NCBI GenBank assembly: GCA_002633005.1
Contig: NMRA01000203.1
Location: forward strand, 157,579 to 216,331
Origin: Phoronis australis
Taxonomy: Eukaryota; Phoronida; Phoronidae
Direction of reading: 5' to 3'
DNA length: 58,753 bases
The notes below the pieces were generated by a model that had not been told where the DNA came from, made no database searches, and worked only from the letters and a program-made list of their open reading frames with translations. This document shows, piece by piece, positions 44,890 through 58,200 of this stretch. The position numbers and the translations under genes were made by a program. The stretch's first letter is position 1, and every line of letters starts with the position of its first letter.

Positions 44890-46821
44890 TCATTTCTGAA
44901 ATATGATGCTCCGAAGTTAGCACAATGTGAGATTTTTCTTGGGTCCTACATAACCTAAGGGAAACTTTTGAAGTCTTTGGAGCTATGGTTTACGGGAGAT
45001 TTGTAATAATTGAATAATTAACGACACTGTAACAATGTCACTGAAACATGACTTGAAGTCTAAAATTCTGACTGTCTGACATCACATATCACGTTTACCA
45101 TTGATCGGAATGGCAAAATGAGCAAATCCTTTGCGTGGGTGTGATGGGACGGAAAAAGATATTTTAGCATGAGGGTGTCAAACGTAATTTCCACACTTCC
45201 CGAAAATTCCTTGAAACTTTCAGCTTGTGTTGTCGGAATGGTAGAGGAATTCCAAGCAAACGTGTCTAATTTTCGACAATTGTAAAATTTCTGAAGGCTT
45301 TCTTGGCCAATTTGGCATGTTTAACTTAGATGAAATCATCAGAAGTTCCAGTCTACAACCACAGTTCGGATCTCTGTAGATCCCCAAACGATAAAAAATG
45401 GGTCGGCGAAATTTGAAGGCAATCGTGCTGAGTGAATAGGGAGTGGTTACCGCGAATGATATTCTGTAATTCTTTGAACCTCTAGATTCCAAAAAATAGG
45501 TTAAAATATGTCCATTTGTCAGAAGGGTACTTGTATTCTCCAAAGAATTTCTGAGTACCAATTACTTTCCTTGTACTATTTACATCAAAACTGACCTACT
45601 GACTCCCTTTTCTTTATTGGGGGGGGGGGGGNNGTGGAGGAAGCTACAAACGCCCAAACCGTCGAATGTCTTGATTGTTACTGCTGCGCTGGGCACGAAT
45701 GTTTTGATAAATTTGGAATCTCAAATTCAGTAGTGAATACTTGACAGTGTCGGATTTACATGAAAAGAGGGACAAAGTGACATTTCCCTTGAACTGCTTC
45801 ATCGAGAGAGGGTCCCTTCTGAAATGGGACACCTTAAGATGTACGGCTAAGCATCATTAAGCTTGAAAAACGAGTGTCAGTTCATTCCACCGTCGCGTTG
45901 TCACAAAACGATTCGGCCCCTTTTGAATTGCTCAATAAAACAAAAAGAGTGGCCACTTGAATATCATCAATGCCCTCCTTCAATAGCGGGGCTCCTAAAT
46001 ATGAAAATATCCGCATTTTTTTTCGAAAATCAGGAAATGCGCATCAATTGATGTTAGCCTATCTGTCTGGTTATCAATTTTTCTCAAGTGATATACAGCT
46101 TTGACAAAAAATAAACCTAATGCTGTCTCCGTTATCCCTTGCCAGAGAGGGGCCTCTTGAATTCCATTAGCAAAACTGACTTATTGAATTTAAAAATCCA
46201 ATAAATTAGTACGCTCTGCAAACGCTTTTTCGCAACAATTTAGTAAAATGGGAAAATCGCCAAGAATAAGCTGCTAAAAAGTGCTGTAGTCGGGTTTAGG
46301 GAAAATATTAACATCTGGAGATTCATAAATTATCAAAAACTTTCTGTGAAATAATATTTTACTGATGTTGATAATTTGTATTGAAATGTATCAGGATATT
46401 GCAGGCTCTACAAGGGTCGGTCAACTGGGATACTAGTGCCCATTTTGTCTACACAACTGGTAACTCGACTGAGAGTGATGACACCATTTGTATGCCAGGC
46501 CACGTTCTTCAATATAACTAGGCGAATCTTTGGCAAAAACATAGCATTGTGGTCGACATAAGCTATGATTAACTTTCAAAATTAAAGAGAAAAATGAACC
46601 GATTGCTTGGTCACATTCCACTCACAGAGAGTAGACGGCTTATCACTGCCGTAAGCGTTGCATACTTGTAATGTGGCAGCAGCAGGCATAGCGGACTCGG
46701 GACTTACGAGTCACACACTCAGCTGAGCAAAATTATTTAAAATACAACCTCAGAATTCACAGTGTAACACATCACAAATTCTTTCTGAACTTTTGAGAAC
46801 TGACGAAAGTCAAGATAGTAC
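44890..46821. other. Intergenic; includes NN gap at 45632-45633
   Basis: No recognised gene. A 113-codon minus-strand frame (45220-45561) has no known motif. The two Ns follow a G homopolymer and mark an uncertain run length or a contig join. Confidence 0.4.
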
Positions 46822-46964
46822 CATGGGCGGCGCACCATATAGTGGGTGGGGGGCTATAACCCCCACTTTTTCAGTGCTCCGGCGCCCATGGTGTATGGGC
46901 GGTGTATCACAGGGGGGCTGGGAGGCTTCAGCCCCCCACTTTTCTCAGTGCTGTGCCGCGCATG
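46822..46964. mobile_element. 143-bp TIR element made of two hairpin units
   Basis: CATGGGCGGCGCA at the left is matched by the inverted TGTGCCGCGCATG at the right (11 of 13 positions). Inside are two similar halves, each with a GGGGGGCT...CCCCCCACTTTT hairpin and a TCAGTGCT tail. No coding potential; likely a MITE. Confidence 0.6.
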
Positions 46965-47835
46965 AATACAGAGCATTATTCCTTACAAATGTTTCTGTGA
47001 CTCATCTGATGCTACAACAGACAAGGCTAAATCAGAGGTAAACTCGGTTCGCGAATTCTCATGACCTCCACTAGGGGCTACAGCATGCGTGTGACGATAG
47101 CAGTGGCCTCTGGCGATACCTTCGATCAGCCTGAAGTTGACCGTTCATACCGCACCGCAGCCTCGACGCTCTGCTGATAAATCCCTCCGTTTACTGCGAA
47201 GTTAACTGCACCTCTTAACTTCGATCCAGAACCAAAGTTAACCGTTCACAGCCCCCAAAACATCAAAGCGTCGACATTAGTATGAAAGCTAGGGCCGTGG
47301 GGTAAACGATGCACGGTTTCTCGTCTGCGGGCATATCTTGTTAGTGTAAATTTGCAAAATGATCAAGCGAAATTTGGTCACATTATTCCTTGCCATACTT
47401 TTCTCTTTGTCCATGTAAATCAGCAATTTCTGAAGCATATTGTCACCTTTACCAAACTTGCCAAGAAGGGTTTTTGCAGATGTGTGCTGACTAAGTCAGT
47501 TTTCTATTTTGAACGAGCCACATTGAGCCTTGTTACGCATTACACCAACTCTTGTTATCGGATGTCTGTTAAAAACTTCTGCAAATTGCCAACCTTTTAG
47601 ATCAGCAAAGTCAGAAATTGTCTGCCAGATATATCCAAAACGTTGATTTTACGGTATGCCTTGCTTATTCACCAAGCTTGCAATATCCCATATAAATTAT
47701 CACCACATTGGCCGTTCAAAACAAAAAATATAGGAAACCTAGAAAGAGAGGTACGATGTCATAAAAATATTATCGTTAATTAAACTATTGGCTTTAATGT
47801 GAAATATCTGTCTGACATATCAAAATTTCCGCAGC
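46965..47835. other. No gene recognised
   Basis: Short open frames only. The stretch 47040-47330 is more GC-rich than its surroundings, with the repeated phrases gaagttaac and aaagttaaccgttca, perhaps a decayed repeat. Confidence 0.35.
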
Positions 47836-47905
47836 TAATTGACCTATCGCAAGCTACGCCCCCTTGCGAATGTCGTCACTCAAAGTCCTTGCGATAGGTC
47901 AATTA
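47836..47905. repeat. Perfect 18-bp inverted repeat with 34-nt spacer
   Basis: TAATTGACCTATCGCAAG at 47836-47853 is exactly complementary to CTTGCGATAGGTCAATTA at 47888-47905. The spacer is GC-rich (ctacgcccccttgcg) and repeats ttgcg. It could be a very small MITE or a stable hairpin. Confidence 0.85.
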
Positions 47906-50856
47906 CAATCAAAGTAAGACGAAAAATTGATTTTTGATGTAGATGTCAAAGTACGAGTTTAAACTTGCACAAAACATGTTTCGTGATAAAAAGAATGTAA
48001 TCAGGATAAAAATCTCTGCTGTTTCTGTTTTTTTGTTTTACTTAAAAACTAGTTATTTAGACTAAATCATAGAAACTGAAATCTCGAGGCACATCAGTAG
48101 CTGAGACGCTGGCTCCTTTGTAACAATTCTTCATGTCTTAATACTTGCTTTTCTGGTATTTTTGATGGTTACGCTAATTTTCTTTCTTACAGTGGCTAGC
48201 ATGCTTCATGTAATAAATTTGTGTCATGCTAACTCATCGTTAGTTTAGTACTTGATTTTTCAATCCAAGGTCTAAGAAAAACCTAACATTTTCTGTCGAC
48301 AGACCATTTTGGAGCTATCTCTCTGAACGCATAGGCGAATTTAGGGGGCGGCTCCCTTGGCCCCTGCAGATAAGAACGAAACAAACGGACACGGCGAAAT
48401 CAAAATACGATAATGTATATATATTTTCCTAAAAGTATTCTATCCATACCAAAAATGAACGTTTTATGAATACCAACGGATCTTCTAAGTATCAAATAAC
48501 AAGCCGTTTAAAACTATCGTTCTTTTCATCATCATATGCTGCTAGTTACTATTATGGAAATATCAAATAACAAAAATGATGATAATTATCGATTTACGAA
48601 CGTTTTTAACCGTTTATCTATTATGTAATAGAACATGAAACAGCAATATATAGAAACCGAGACACCTAAAATTTGTTATGCAGAGACAAATATACATGAA
48701 TATACAAAACACGTCAAGCTTTCAAGTATGTACAGCTCTTGGTGAGAGGTGCGTAGAATGACTGATTATAAACACAGATGAAGCATGTATGCACATGATA
48801 CACGAGAAATAATTACTTTTTATTATTTTTCTAGAAATTTAGCCATCCTCTATTTATTGTATTATTACGTAATAGAATGGTTACTTTCATTTTGTTACTG
48901 TTAGACTACTGAAATCTGCTTGAAACCAATTGTCCTAAATTTCCAAGAGGAATTGATGTACCCGTATCATTCATATACTTTTCTAGGACTAAAATAGCAA
49001 CTTGAGCCAATACTGTAGACTGTGCATGTAGTAAAATCCAGTAAAATCTGATACGCCTTACATCTGAACTCGCAGAATTAAAAAATAAGAATTTAGTATG
49101 TCCCCTGAATTGTGTTTGGTTGTTTTTGACATAAAACTAAAACTGGTTAGTTGATTTTATTTATTCTAATAGTTTTCTCGCGAGATGACTGAGAGTAGCA
49201 GAACTAAAGATATGAATAAGCAAGCGTGTCAATATGTTAATGAGCATGGGTCATTGCAGCGTGATTAGTGAAAGTGTCTGAAAACGCCGAACAGTGCGCC
49301 GCTGAAACAATATTTGTATGTGTCTACCTGACGATGGGACCGAGTGACAGACCGATTCGTCAACCCAGTGATCAAACATGACGGATTTGTATTACATTGG
49401 CTGCAAAATAAAATACGGATACATCTCAAGAAATGTCGCACCACAGAAGATTATGAAGACATTGAAATAAGAGGCAATTTGTCAAATAACTGAAGCGACA
49501 GTAAACCATTTAACTAGCAAGATCGATGTGCGTTGCGCGGTTGAAAAAGACGCGACATTCGGAGATAACCCTCAAATAATCATAACAAAGGAAATGCGTC
49601 TTCATACTAAATAGAGCAAGTCATTTCACTGTCCTTCGGGGATAGTGAGCAGCATCATTAAACTGTTTATGTGTATTTGTCTTTTGTTGGTCTGAGCATA
49701 GACTATAGTACTAATCTATGGTCTGAGTTGTGTAGTTCGTCGTTCTATTCAGTAAAACTATGTTGGCAGGAATTACACAGCGTTTTCCACGTAGCTTCTT
49801 AAAAACGGATAGATTGTTTGCCAGAAGTGTTTGACATGGCTCATAGTTTTTGAGTTAGCAAACTTTTTGTTCAACTACATATTTTTTTCTAAATGTCCAC
49901 AATTTGCCTTCAAAATGCAGCGCTACTGTCCTCGAGCGATTTTTGGGGTTTTATTCAAGAAGATAATGAGTACATATGAAAATTTATTATTCAGATGAGC
50001 CAACTTCAGCAATTGACAAAACAAATTAACCATCGTAGCTTTTTGAAATTTGTTATAGCGAGTCAATGAAGTGGGTGATATCCTTGAAACTGTTTTGCGG
50101 GTGGATTAAAGATAAGCTAAAAGAGGACTGCGAGTTTAAAGTTTGGCCGTCATCGCGATACATGTACTTCGGGTCAAATGCTATTAAAATTTGTGTGCAA
50201 GGAAGTTAATGAAAATAGTAAAGGATTCAATTTCAATAAAACCATATGTTTGACTTATGCATCCAAAAGGTCTCCAGAGATGAAAAAGAGACTGTGAATA
50301 GACGAAATAGGTAATTTATTTTGAATGAGAAAAAGCAACACACTAAAACACTTAAAGCAACTTAGCAAGGGGCAGTTGAGTGTTCTTTGCAAGCAATTAT
50401 CAAGAAAACATGTTTTACACAGACACGTGAATCTTTGTACATTAAAATGGATCAAAAGGTACCGTGGGATTTTGAAGCCAATTTTATCAAAACACTTACA
50501 AAAATCTGAAGGAAATTAACAAATATAATAATTTTTAAAGATTGGGACTATTTTCACTAGTAATGCTTAAACATAGGACAACGCACGACAACCTAAGGCA
50601 GTTCTTCCGCCAAGGCAGGAATTTAACTCCCCCAGTGTTAATGATACACACGTCCGAACAGATCAGTTAGCATTTCATGTTCTAAGGCAGGTCAAGGATC
50701 AAATCTTAATTTTACAGCACTGGTCATTAATCATAGCGAAGTTTTATCCAGACCAAAGGAGCCACTTTGAGTTATGCAATATCCGTCAGGGTCTTGCTGT
50801 TGTGCTTAGATCTGTTGCACAAAGTAAACGTTTGGGGTGTTCAGTCAAGACACCAG
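47906..50856. other. Intergenic, no gene recognised
   Basis: AT-rich sequence with no open frame showing conserved motifs. At 48333-48365 the phrase ataggcgaatttagggggcg echoes the GGCGGATTTAGG terminus of the TIR family. Confidence 0.35.
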
Positions 50857-50972
50857 ACTATCCCAGGGAGTATCTGGGCTGCATAACTATCCCAGGGAGT
50901 ATCTGGGCTGCATAACTATCCCAGGGAGTATCTGGGCTGCATAACTATCCCAGGGAGTATCTGGGCAGTATA
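50857..50972 (+). repeat. 29-bp minisatellite, 4 copies, each with a CCCAG/CTGGG hairpin
   Basis: Units of actatcccagggagtatctg plus ggctgcata, the last slightly altered. In each, CCCAG and CTGGG pair around ggagtat. Confidence 0.92.
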
Positions 50973-51597
50973 ACTAAAAATTTATACCAGATGAAACTGA
51001 TCCCACTCATCTATTGTAAAAATAAACGGAGTAACTCCTCACAAGAAAAAAAAAACCTGACCCGCCATTACATTCTGCAGACGACAATGCTCAGAAAAAT
51101 TTGGGAAATAAAAAACTGACAATCCTTTTTAAAACAATCAATAATTCTTATCATGACAAAATTACCACTGTGCGCCAACATGTCTAGCGCATTTGGAAAC
51201 ATTCATGATTTCGCGAGTTTCCACACTTCAACTGTAACAAGACATAACTCAGGCAGATTAGTTCACTGAAGTGACCATTGTAAAAAACTCCTCTACATAA
51301 ACCTATGTAACTGTTTCCTATTGCTTTATCATCTAAAAACACTTGTATATATATCTATACTTCATTGAAGACACCACTTTGTTCTGTTTTTAGGAGTTTA
51401 ATTTCAGCTCTTTCAAACTTTCTAAATAGATATCTTGTGTTTACAACACAACAGTGCAATAAAAATCCATAACAACATAATTTACAAAGGTAAGTATTTC
51501 AATACACATATCTCATTTTCAGGCTACTATTTACTACTAGTTCACAGTGAAACGCACATCAGAAATGACAAATGCACTTGAAGTTGGCATGTGGATA

Positions 51598-51670
51598 TTA
51601 ACACACACACACACACACACACGTACACACACACACGTACACACACACACGTACACACACACGTACACAC
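51598..51670 (+). repeat. (CA)n microsatellite with GTA interruptions
   Basis: Runs of cacaca interrupted at regular spacing by cgta, giving a local ACACACGTAC pattern. Confidence 0.95.
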
Positions 51671-51881
51671 TTTGCTGTGAATCATATTGCACAAATCACC
51701 TAAATAATGATGGACTTATTCGAGTTCCAGTTAGCTGCTCATTCAAGCTAGGTTTATCAAACATTATTAGAAGCGACTCTAATGTTCGTAACCTGTGTAC
51801 ATCATTCTCTGTGTGGCGAATGACTGTACTGTCAACAATCTGCTGACGACCGTGAACATTTTGAAAATGGTCTTCTATTGA

Positions 51882-52726
51882 ATAGAGCCATTTTGTAAAT
51901 CAATGAAAATAGTCCTTTATAGACTTAAGACCCTTTACCATTCTATTATTCAGCCTCATATTGATTATTGTTTACCGGTTTGGGGGCACACTAGTGACAC
52001 ACTTGTCAGCAAAGTCCAAGTAATCCAAAATAGAGCCGCCAGGGCTATCCTGGGTACTAGAATTAGGGACACTAGGGTTGACGACTTGTATTGCAAGCTG
52101 GGATTTATGAAAGTAAGACAAAGAAATAAATATCTCTGTCTGTTGTATGTACAGATGCATCAATGGCTTGGCTCCGGCATAGCTCAGCAGTAAATTCAAT
52201 AGCAGTCAGGCTGTATATTCTACACGTTCTTCTGTTGCTGGCAATGTTTCTTCTAAAAAAATTAAAACCGAGACGGGCAAGAGATCTTTTATCTATGCAG
52301 CTGCTATAATATGGAATTCTCTTAGCCCAGAAATTAAACGGTCCAATTCAATCACTACCTTTAAAGTAAATATTAAAAAGTGGCTGTAGTTTACCTAACC
52401 TTTTATACCCTGCCTGTCTTATACATGTCATTTTTTCATTGTCATAAAATACTCTCACTGTCTAGAGTCATCTCTTAATTTATTTCATCTGTTTTAGTTA
52501 AATATTTACCATTATTCGTCATTTAGTTAATGTCTAATTCTCAACCTGTTTTAATTGTATCTTTGTTAAGTATATTTCATTGTTGTTTTATTACTTCATT
52601 GTTTTATAATACTGTTTTCCTTAGTGAGGGCCCTCTTGGAAATCAGTGCTATCACTGAAGAGGCCACCCTCAGTTTAAATATCACAATAATAAATAAATA
52701 AATAAATATAGAGCCATTTTGTAAAT
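51882..52726 (+). mobile_element. 5'-truncated CR1/L2-like LINE with 19-bp target-site duplication
   Basis: The 19-bp sequence atagagccattttgtaaat occurs at 51882-51900 and 52708-52726, directly flanking the insert. The insert (51901-52707) encodes the RT C-terminal end: LYHSIIQPHIDYCLPVWG, KVQVIQNRAARAI, KLGFMKVRQRNKY, then after a frameshift INGLAP, KTETGKRSFIYAAA, IIWNSLSPEIKRSN and TFKVNIKKWL before the stop. It ends in ataataaataaataaata-type short repeats, as CR1/L2-type LINEs do. The truncation, TSD and simple tail together fit target-primed reverse transcription. Confidence 0.9.
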
Positions 52727-55143
52727 ACATTGAAAGTCGACTTTCACTGCATTGTGCAACATTCAGAATCCGAATATCATAATGAAATAAATATGAGTGT
52801 AGTTAAAAATACACAATCAAAACTTCCAATTGCGTTCAGTGCAACATTTTGTGATATATAGAGCTTGTTCAGGGATCTTAAAAATGGTAAGGTAACTGTG
52901 CTTTTGGGAAGAAATGGAGCAAAATTAGCAACTGTAACAGCAATATTCATTGAAATGAAACAACGATACGGTAAAACTTACACAAGTTACATCCCACTGG
53001 ACTGAGAGACTTCATCAGATTACAGTGAAATCTTACATATTTGAAGGGCTGAGTGCACAAACTAGACCAACTGTACCTATAAACTTTGTCAGAGTTGAGC
53101 CAACAATCCTACCTTTGCATATCAGACTTATGAAAGTTTCACTGCATTTGAACACACCATGGGACACATTATTAAGTCACAATTAAACGTCAAAGTTTAG
53201 GACTTTAAAGTTTATACAAAAAGTAAGTACCAATGAAAGTACTCTGAATGAGCAAAGTACATGCTTAACTAATTTTCAGACTATACACCAATGTGTCCTT
53301 TAAGTTGAGACATCTGTTTCTAACATTACTGAATTAAAAATAGTTCGAGAGATCAACATGATGAACGCAAAGTAAATACAATTTCATAACAGCATTTGAG
53401 ATTAACGTGAAAGAAAAGTAGTCAACTATTCCCAATATTTACAATGCTGAGATTATTAAGAAATTTATATGGCCTAACATTGTTTACGCCCCTCGGGAGA
53501 TAATTCTACAAAATCCACTCGGGCTCTAGATAACGTGGGATAACGACTTCGTCATGTAATAATCTATATGTATAGTTTAAAGCCTGCTTGAACTAAGCTG
53601 GTAGTAAGAACTATTAGCAACTCGTGCTGAATGAAAGAACATTTGCTACTTTCTATACGAACAGCTATAATCAAAAACAGTTAACTTTGTTTTAAAATAT
53701 ATTCATACAAAACATGATGATAATTGTGCTGTTATAAATCTCACATTGATATGGTGTCAGTAAGAATTATTAGTCTTCTTACACGCCACATGACCTAAGA
53801 AGATATGTCCCGACCAAGGCTCAAACTAGGGACTTTCTGCCAACTGTGATTGAATTTTTTTAATCGACAGGTCGTTCTAATAGTTCAGTAGACTAGAGTG
53901 ATAGCACAGTTGGATTTGAGCCCTGATTGAGACAGATATCTTTTCATGATTCACCATAGGTCATGAGATGCGACCAAATATTGCATATTAGAAGACTAAT
54001 AAATTCTTAATTATATACAAGATGATTGGAAGCCGAATGTGCATTACTTTATACAAACACAATATTACAATGTGTACATCATACTAACTCATTACTTTAT
54101 ACAAACACAATATTACAATGTGTACATCATACTAACTCATTACTTCTTAAAGATTATGTAGGATCCTAGAACCATATCCCAAGTTTGGAACATCATATCT
54201 CAGAAAAGGCTCATCAGCTTCATACGAAATTATCAGATACTAAGTTTCATGCACTGCTCTGCAAAGGATGTTAGAAATTGTTGTTAAAATGTTCCATTTT
54301 TGCATGAATGTTGATAAATAAACAGGACTTTTGATTTCTTTTCAAAAAAAAACATTAAAAGATGCATAAAATGAAGACCAAAAATAATCAAACTTTAGAA
54401 AACAGTTGCAATGTTTTTCAGATTTCATCTTGGTCATTTACATCGAATGAAATTTAATCATATTATTCTTACGGTTAGTTTGCTATGAATGTACCGGTTT
54501 CTTTTTTGCTAAATTTTACTCAAAAGACATGACCCAACTAATGGGAGATTAATATAAAACTTTCAAAGTTAAAATCTACTTTTGTTAATACTTAGCTACA
54601 GACTTGTTGATAAGTTCACATGTACTCTTAAAATGAAAATATTTAACACAAAAGATATACTGACAGATCAATGTAAGGGGATGTTACCTTGTAACAATGC
54701 AGATCCTTGGTTATCTTATAAAGACATTTTCTATGTTAATTGATGTTCCCTTGCCAAGTATTTGAAATGCATGATACCAAAGAAAGTGGCGTAAAGGGCC
54801 AGACAAAGGGCCCACATCTTGTTTCTCTATTCACTTTCACTGAGCAAATGCAAATGATCTCAGTGCACAGTCTTGTGTTCAATAGGAGGTAGAACATAGT
54901 GATTCCTCAATGAAAACGAATGCAGAACCAAGATGCAGGCCCTTTGTTGGGCCATTTACATCACTTCCTGTTGATCCACTGATCATATGCCCTTGGAACA
55001 GTAATTAACACAAAAATGTATTTCCAAGCTAATTTCAGAAAAAAATAAATACTTTCGTTTGGCTGCCATGAATTGTAGCAAATAACTCTATGTGCAATTT
55101 TATAATACATTTAATTTCTCATGATTTACTTTTTCTGATGAGT
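52727..55143. other. 3' flank of the POMT2-like gene, no gene recognised
   Basis: AT-rich sequence lying downstream of the minus-strand POMT2-like stop codon. Part may be its 3' untranslated region; an ATTAAA on the minus strand lies near 55119-55125 but very close to the stop. No other conserved segment is seen. Confidence 0.35.
54042..54137 (+). repeat. 48-bp perfect tandem duplication
   Basis: Two identical 48-bp units starting cattactttatacaaacaca and ending catcatactaact. Confidence 0.95.
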
Positions 55144-55249
55144 TCAAATATCCCATGAATCTAACCACTTCAAACCATGCATTGAACTGTTAGGGTTCTC
55201 TGATGTAGGACCATGCATTCCATAGGCCAGCGGATGGAACAAGTAGAAA
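55144..55249 (-). CDS. POMT2: POMT2-like last coding exon
   Basis: Follows the acceptor TTTGTTTGTAG. It completes a split Ser codon, then encodes [10 protein letters not shown] through LDSWDI and TGA. The residues are the characteristic luminal tail of PMT family members. Confidence 0.9.
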
Positions 55250-58200
55250 CTACAAACAAAGCAAAAGTCAGGAAAATTACAATAAGAAAGTTTTCAACAA
55301 GAAACAAACTTTAGAGTAAGGCTCCTAGGGTTGGCTGCCAACTCTAACCTCTGTACCATGAGTGGACGAGAGTCTATCAACTCCCTCTGCATAGAAAACT
55401 AGTTCATGGAAGGTACCTCCCAACCATGGCTGACAATCATTTATAGCTCAGGTGAAGTACTTTACTGATGGACACAACTATATGACTGCAGAGCCCTGGG
55501 GCCTATTTCATGAAATATGACTATGAGACAGAAATTTGGTCTTACACTTCATACAACTATTTCTGAAAATGATTAAATATCACCAGAGCAAAAGTGCAAA
55601 ATTTATGAGAATATCCACATAAGTGCCACTTACTTATTAAATAATTTCCATAAAATATTCTTAGATTGTGATGTGCTCAGAACTACCGTACTTTACTAAA
55701 CATTTAATCAGCACTGGTGAAGTGAGAGCAGACCACAAATTTTTGTCTTAAATTATTTTTCATTAAATAAACCCCACATGATGAATACAGGACACGACCT
55801 TTTGGATATGATTCCACTGCACCAACTACTGAGCTATAGGGCTGCTATTAAAAGGAATTGTTACCTTTTGGAGCCATTTTTGTTCAAAATCATGAATTGC
55901 TCTAAAAATATTTTGAATCTTTCTGGTAAATTTCTATTAAAATACAATTAACAATTCTTCAAACCAGAAATGTGATGCATGGCAGTGAGCTAATGAATCA
56001 TTGCTCTGTGAATTTATGCCTGAATTTCATCCTGTTTGTCTGGTTAAGAATTAGGCTTTTTTAATGAAATCACTCTTGTAATATTCCTTACTGTGATGGC
56101 AGCATTCTATTCCTGTTACCAACAATATCAAAACCGTCAGCGACTCATCATAACAAATGTATTGAGGTCGGCTAACCCTAAATTGCAGATTCAAAAATGG
56201 TATAAGGACACAATGCCCAGGACTTGAGTTGCCGGCTCACTCAACAATAGTTCAATCTTGGGTAACCGTGGTAACATTTTTAAACTCATGAACCGCTTCC
56301 GTTAATAATTCAACATTGACAGCTAAACATGAGCAAAATGAAGCTTAAATTTCTTTATCTGGCATCATTGCCCAAGTCTAATAGGAAATTGTTATATATT
56401 TGGGCTGAGAATGAAAATTAATAAGAGTCTCTGCCACTGAGAGCAATAAAAACACGAGAACACAGCTTACTTGGATGGGCTGAAATTTTCAGAACTTTCA
56501 TACTATGTCACAGTTGTGGTTTGCAGAATCACATTATTTCATGTTTATGGAAATCATTTCAAAGTTTCAAAATACCTTTAATTGCTTCAAGTAAAATATT
56601 AAGCCCAACTGAACATAAATGCCTTCAAAAAAAGTAATGTTACCTGTACAGTGTATTTCATAGAATATTACCTGTACAGTGTATTTCATAGAATATTACC
56701 TGTACACAGTGTATTTCATAGAATATTACCTGTACAGTGTATTTAATAGAATATTACCAGTACAGTGTATTTCATAGAATGTTACCTGTACAGTGCATTT
56801 CATAGAATGTTACCTGTACAGTGTATTTCATAGAATATTACCTGTACACAGTGTATTTCATAGAATATTACCTGTACAGTGTATTTAATAGAATATTACC
56901 AGTACAGTGTATTTCATAGAATGTTACCTGTACAGTGCATTTCATAGAATGTTACCTGCACAGTGTATTTCATAGAATATTACCTGTACACAGTGTATTT
57001 CATAGAATATTACCTGTACAGTGTATTTAATAGAATGTTACCTGTACAGTGCATTTCATAGAATGCTACCTGTACAGTGTATTTCATAGAATGTTGCCTG
57101 TACAGTGTATTTCATAGAATGTTACCTGTACACAATGATTGACAAGAAGCAACCAATTAATACATGGAAGACATTCCAGGCCAACTTCTCTGGTACAAGA
57201 CGACTGACTTCACTCACAATGAACTCCAACAATATGGCTGAAAATAAGTATTGAATCAATCAAGATCTAAATCATATCCTTGTTCATGAACAGCTATATG
57301 CATTTTCATGATAAAGCCTGATACTGACAACATGCTTTCAAACTGACAAAACTTTGCATGACTTGTGAAACACTACACATACTATACAGTTTGAAGACCT
57401 TTATCTACTCTGCTGTACATTCCAAAATATTCATCCACCAACACAACAAACCTAAAGAATTACAAACAACAAGTCTGGTAATATCAAAAATCACCAGAGA
57501 TCCGTAGTAGCAACTGGCTGGAACATGAACTCATCTCCGGCATTAGTCATACACTGTCACGGATACAATCATTAACAAACTATGGTAAAATCTCATCTGT
57601 TCAATTATGGACAAAAACAATTCTTTGCCAAAACTACATTTTGTGTATTCAAGTTCTTCCAACATTGTTGGGAATGCCTACAATTTTTCGAATTATTTTC
57701 TATCATAGCTACGATAGAGAAACTGAAAATGGTAAAGCATTAATATCATGCCACGTATTTTTTATCAAAAAAATTAAAAAATAAAATGTCACTTGCCTGG
57801 CATATTGAGCCCAAAATTGATGAGATTTTACCTAACTCTGACAAAGGACAGAATATAGACCATCCAGACAAAAACAAAAATTTCCCCAACTATGGAGAAC
57901 ACCTTTCCACGAGGAAAGCAAAAATGACATGAATAAATGTAGTGCCTAAATCACAAGGTCACAAGAAAACACTTTAAAGTTTCCAATTTGGAACTTTCAA
58001 GTTACTGAACTCACTTCATAATAATGTACACGACAAAAGCAATCAGACAAAATGACCTGTAATTTGCCTTAATTATGGCTGAGTGCAAGAGTATGTAGAA
58101 TTACTCGTCATGACAGCGGAACCCTTTGGTATTTTGTCTCATTACTTTTGACATGTGCAGTGCCTACCTGTGAACATTGTGCTGAAGAGAAAAGCTGGGA

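Noticed and set aside
56637-57125. CRISPR-like or regulatory repeat array
   Set aside because: There are no spacers; the units derive from the adjacent exon-intron border and form a minisatellite.
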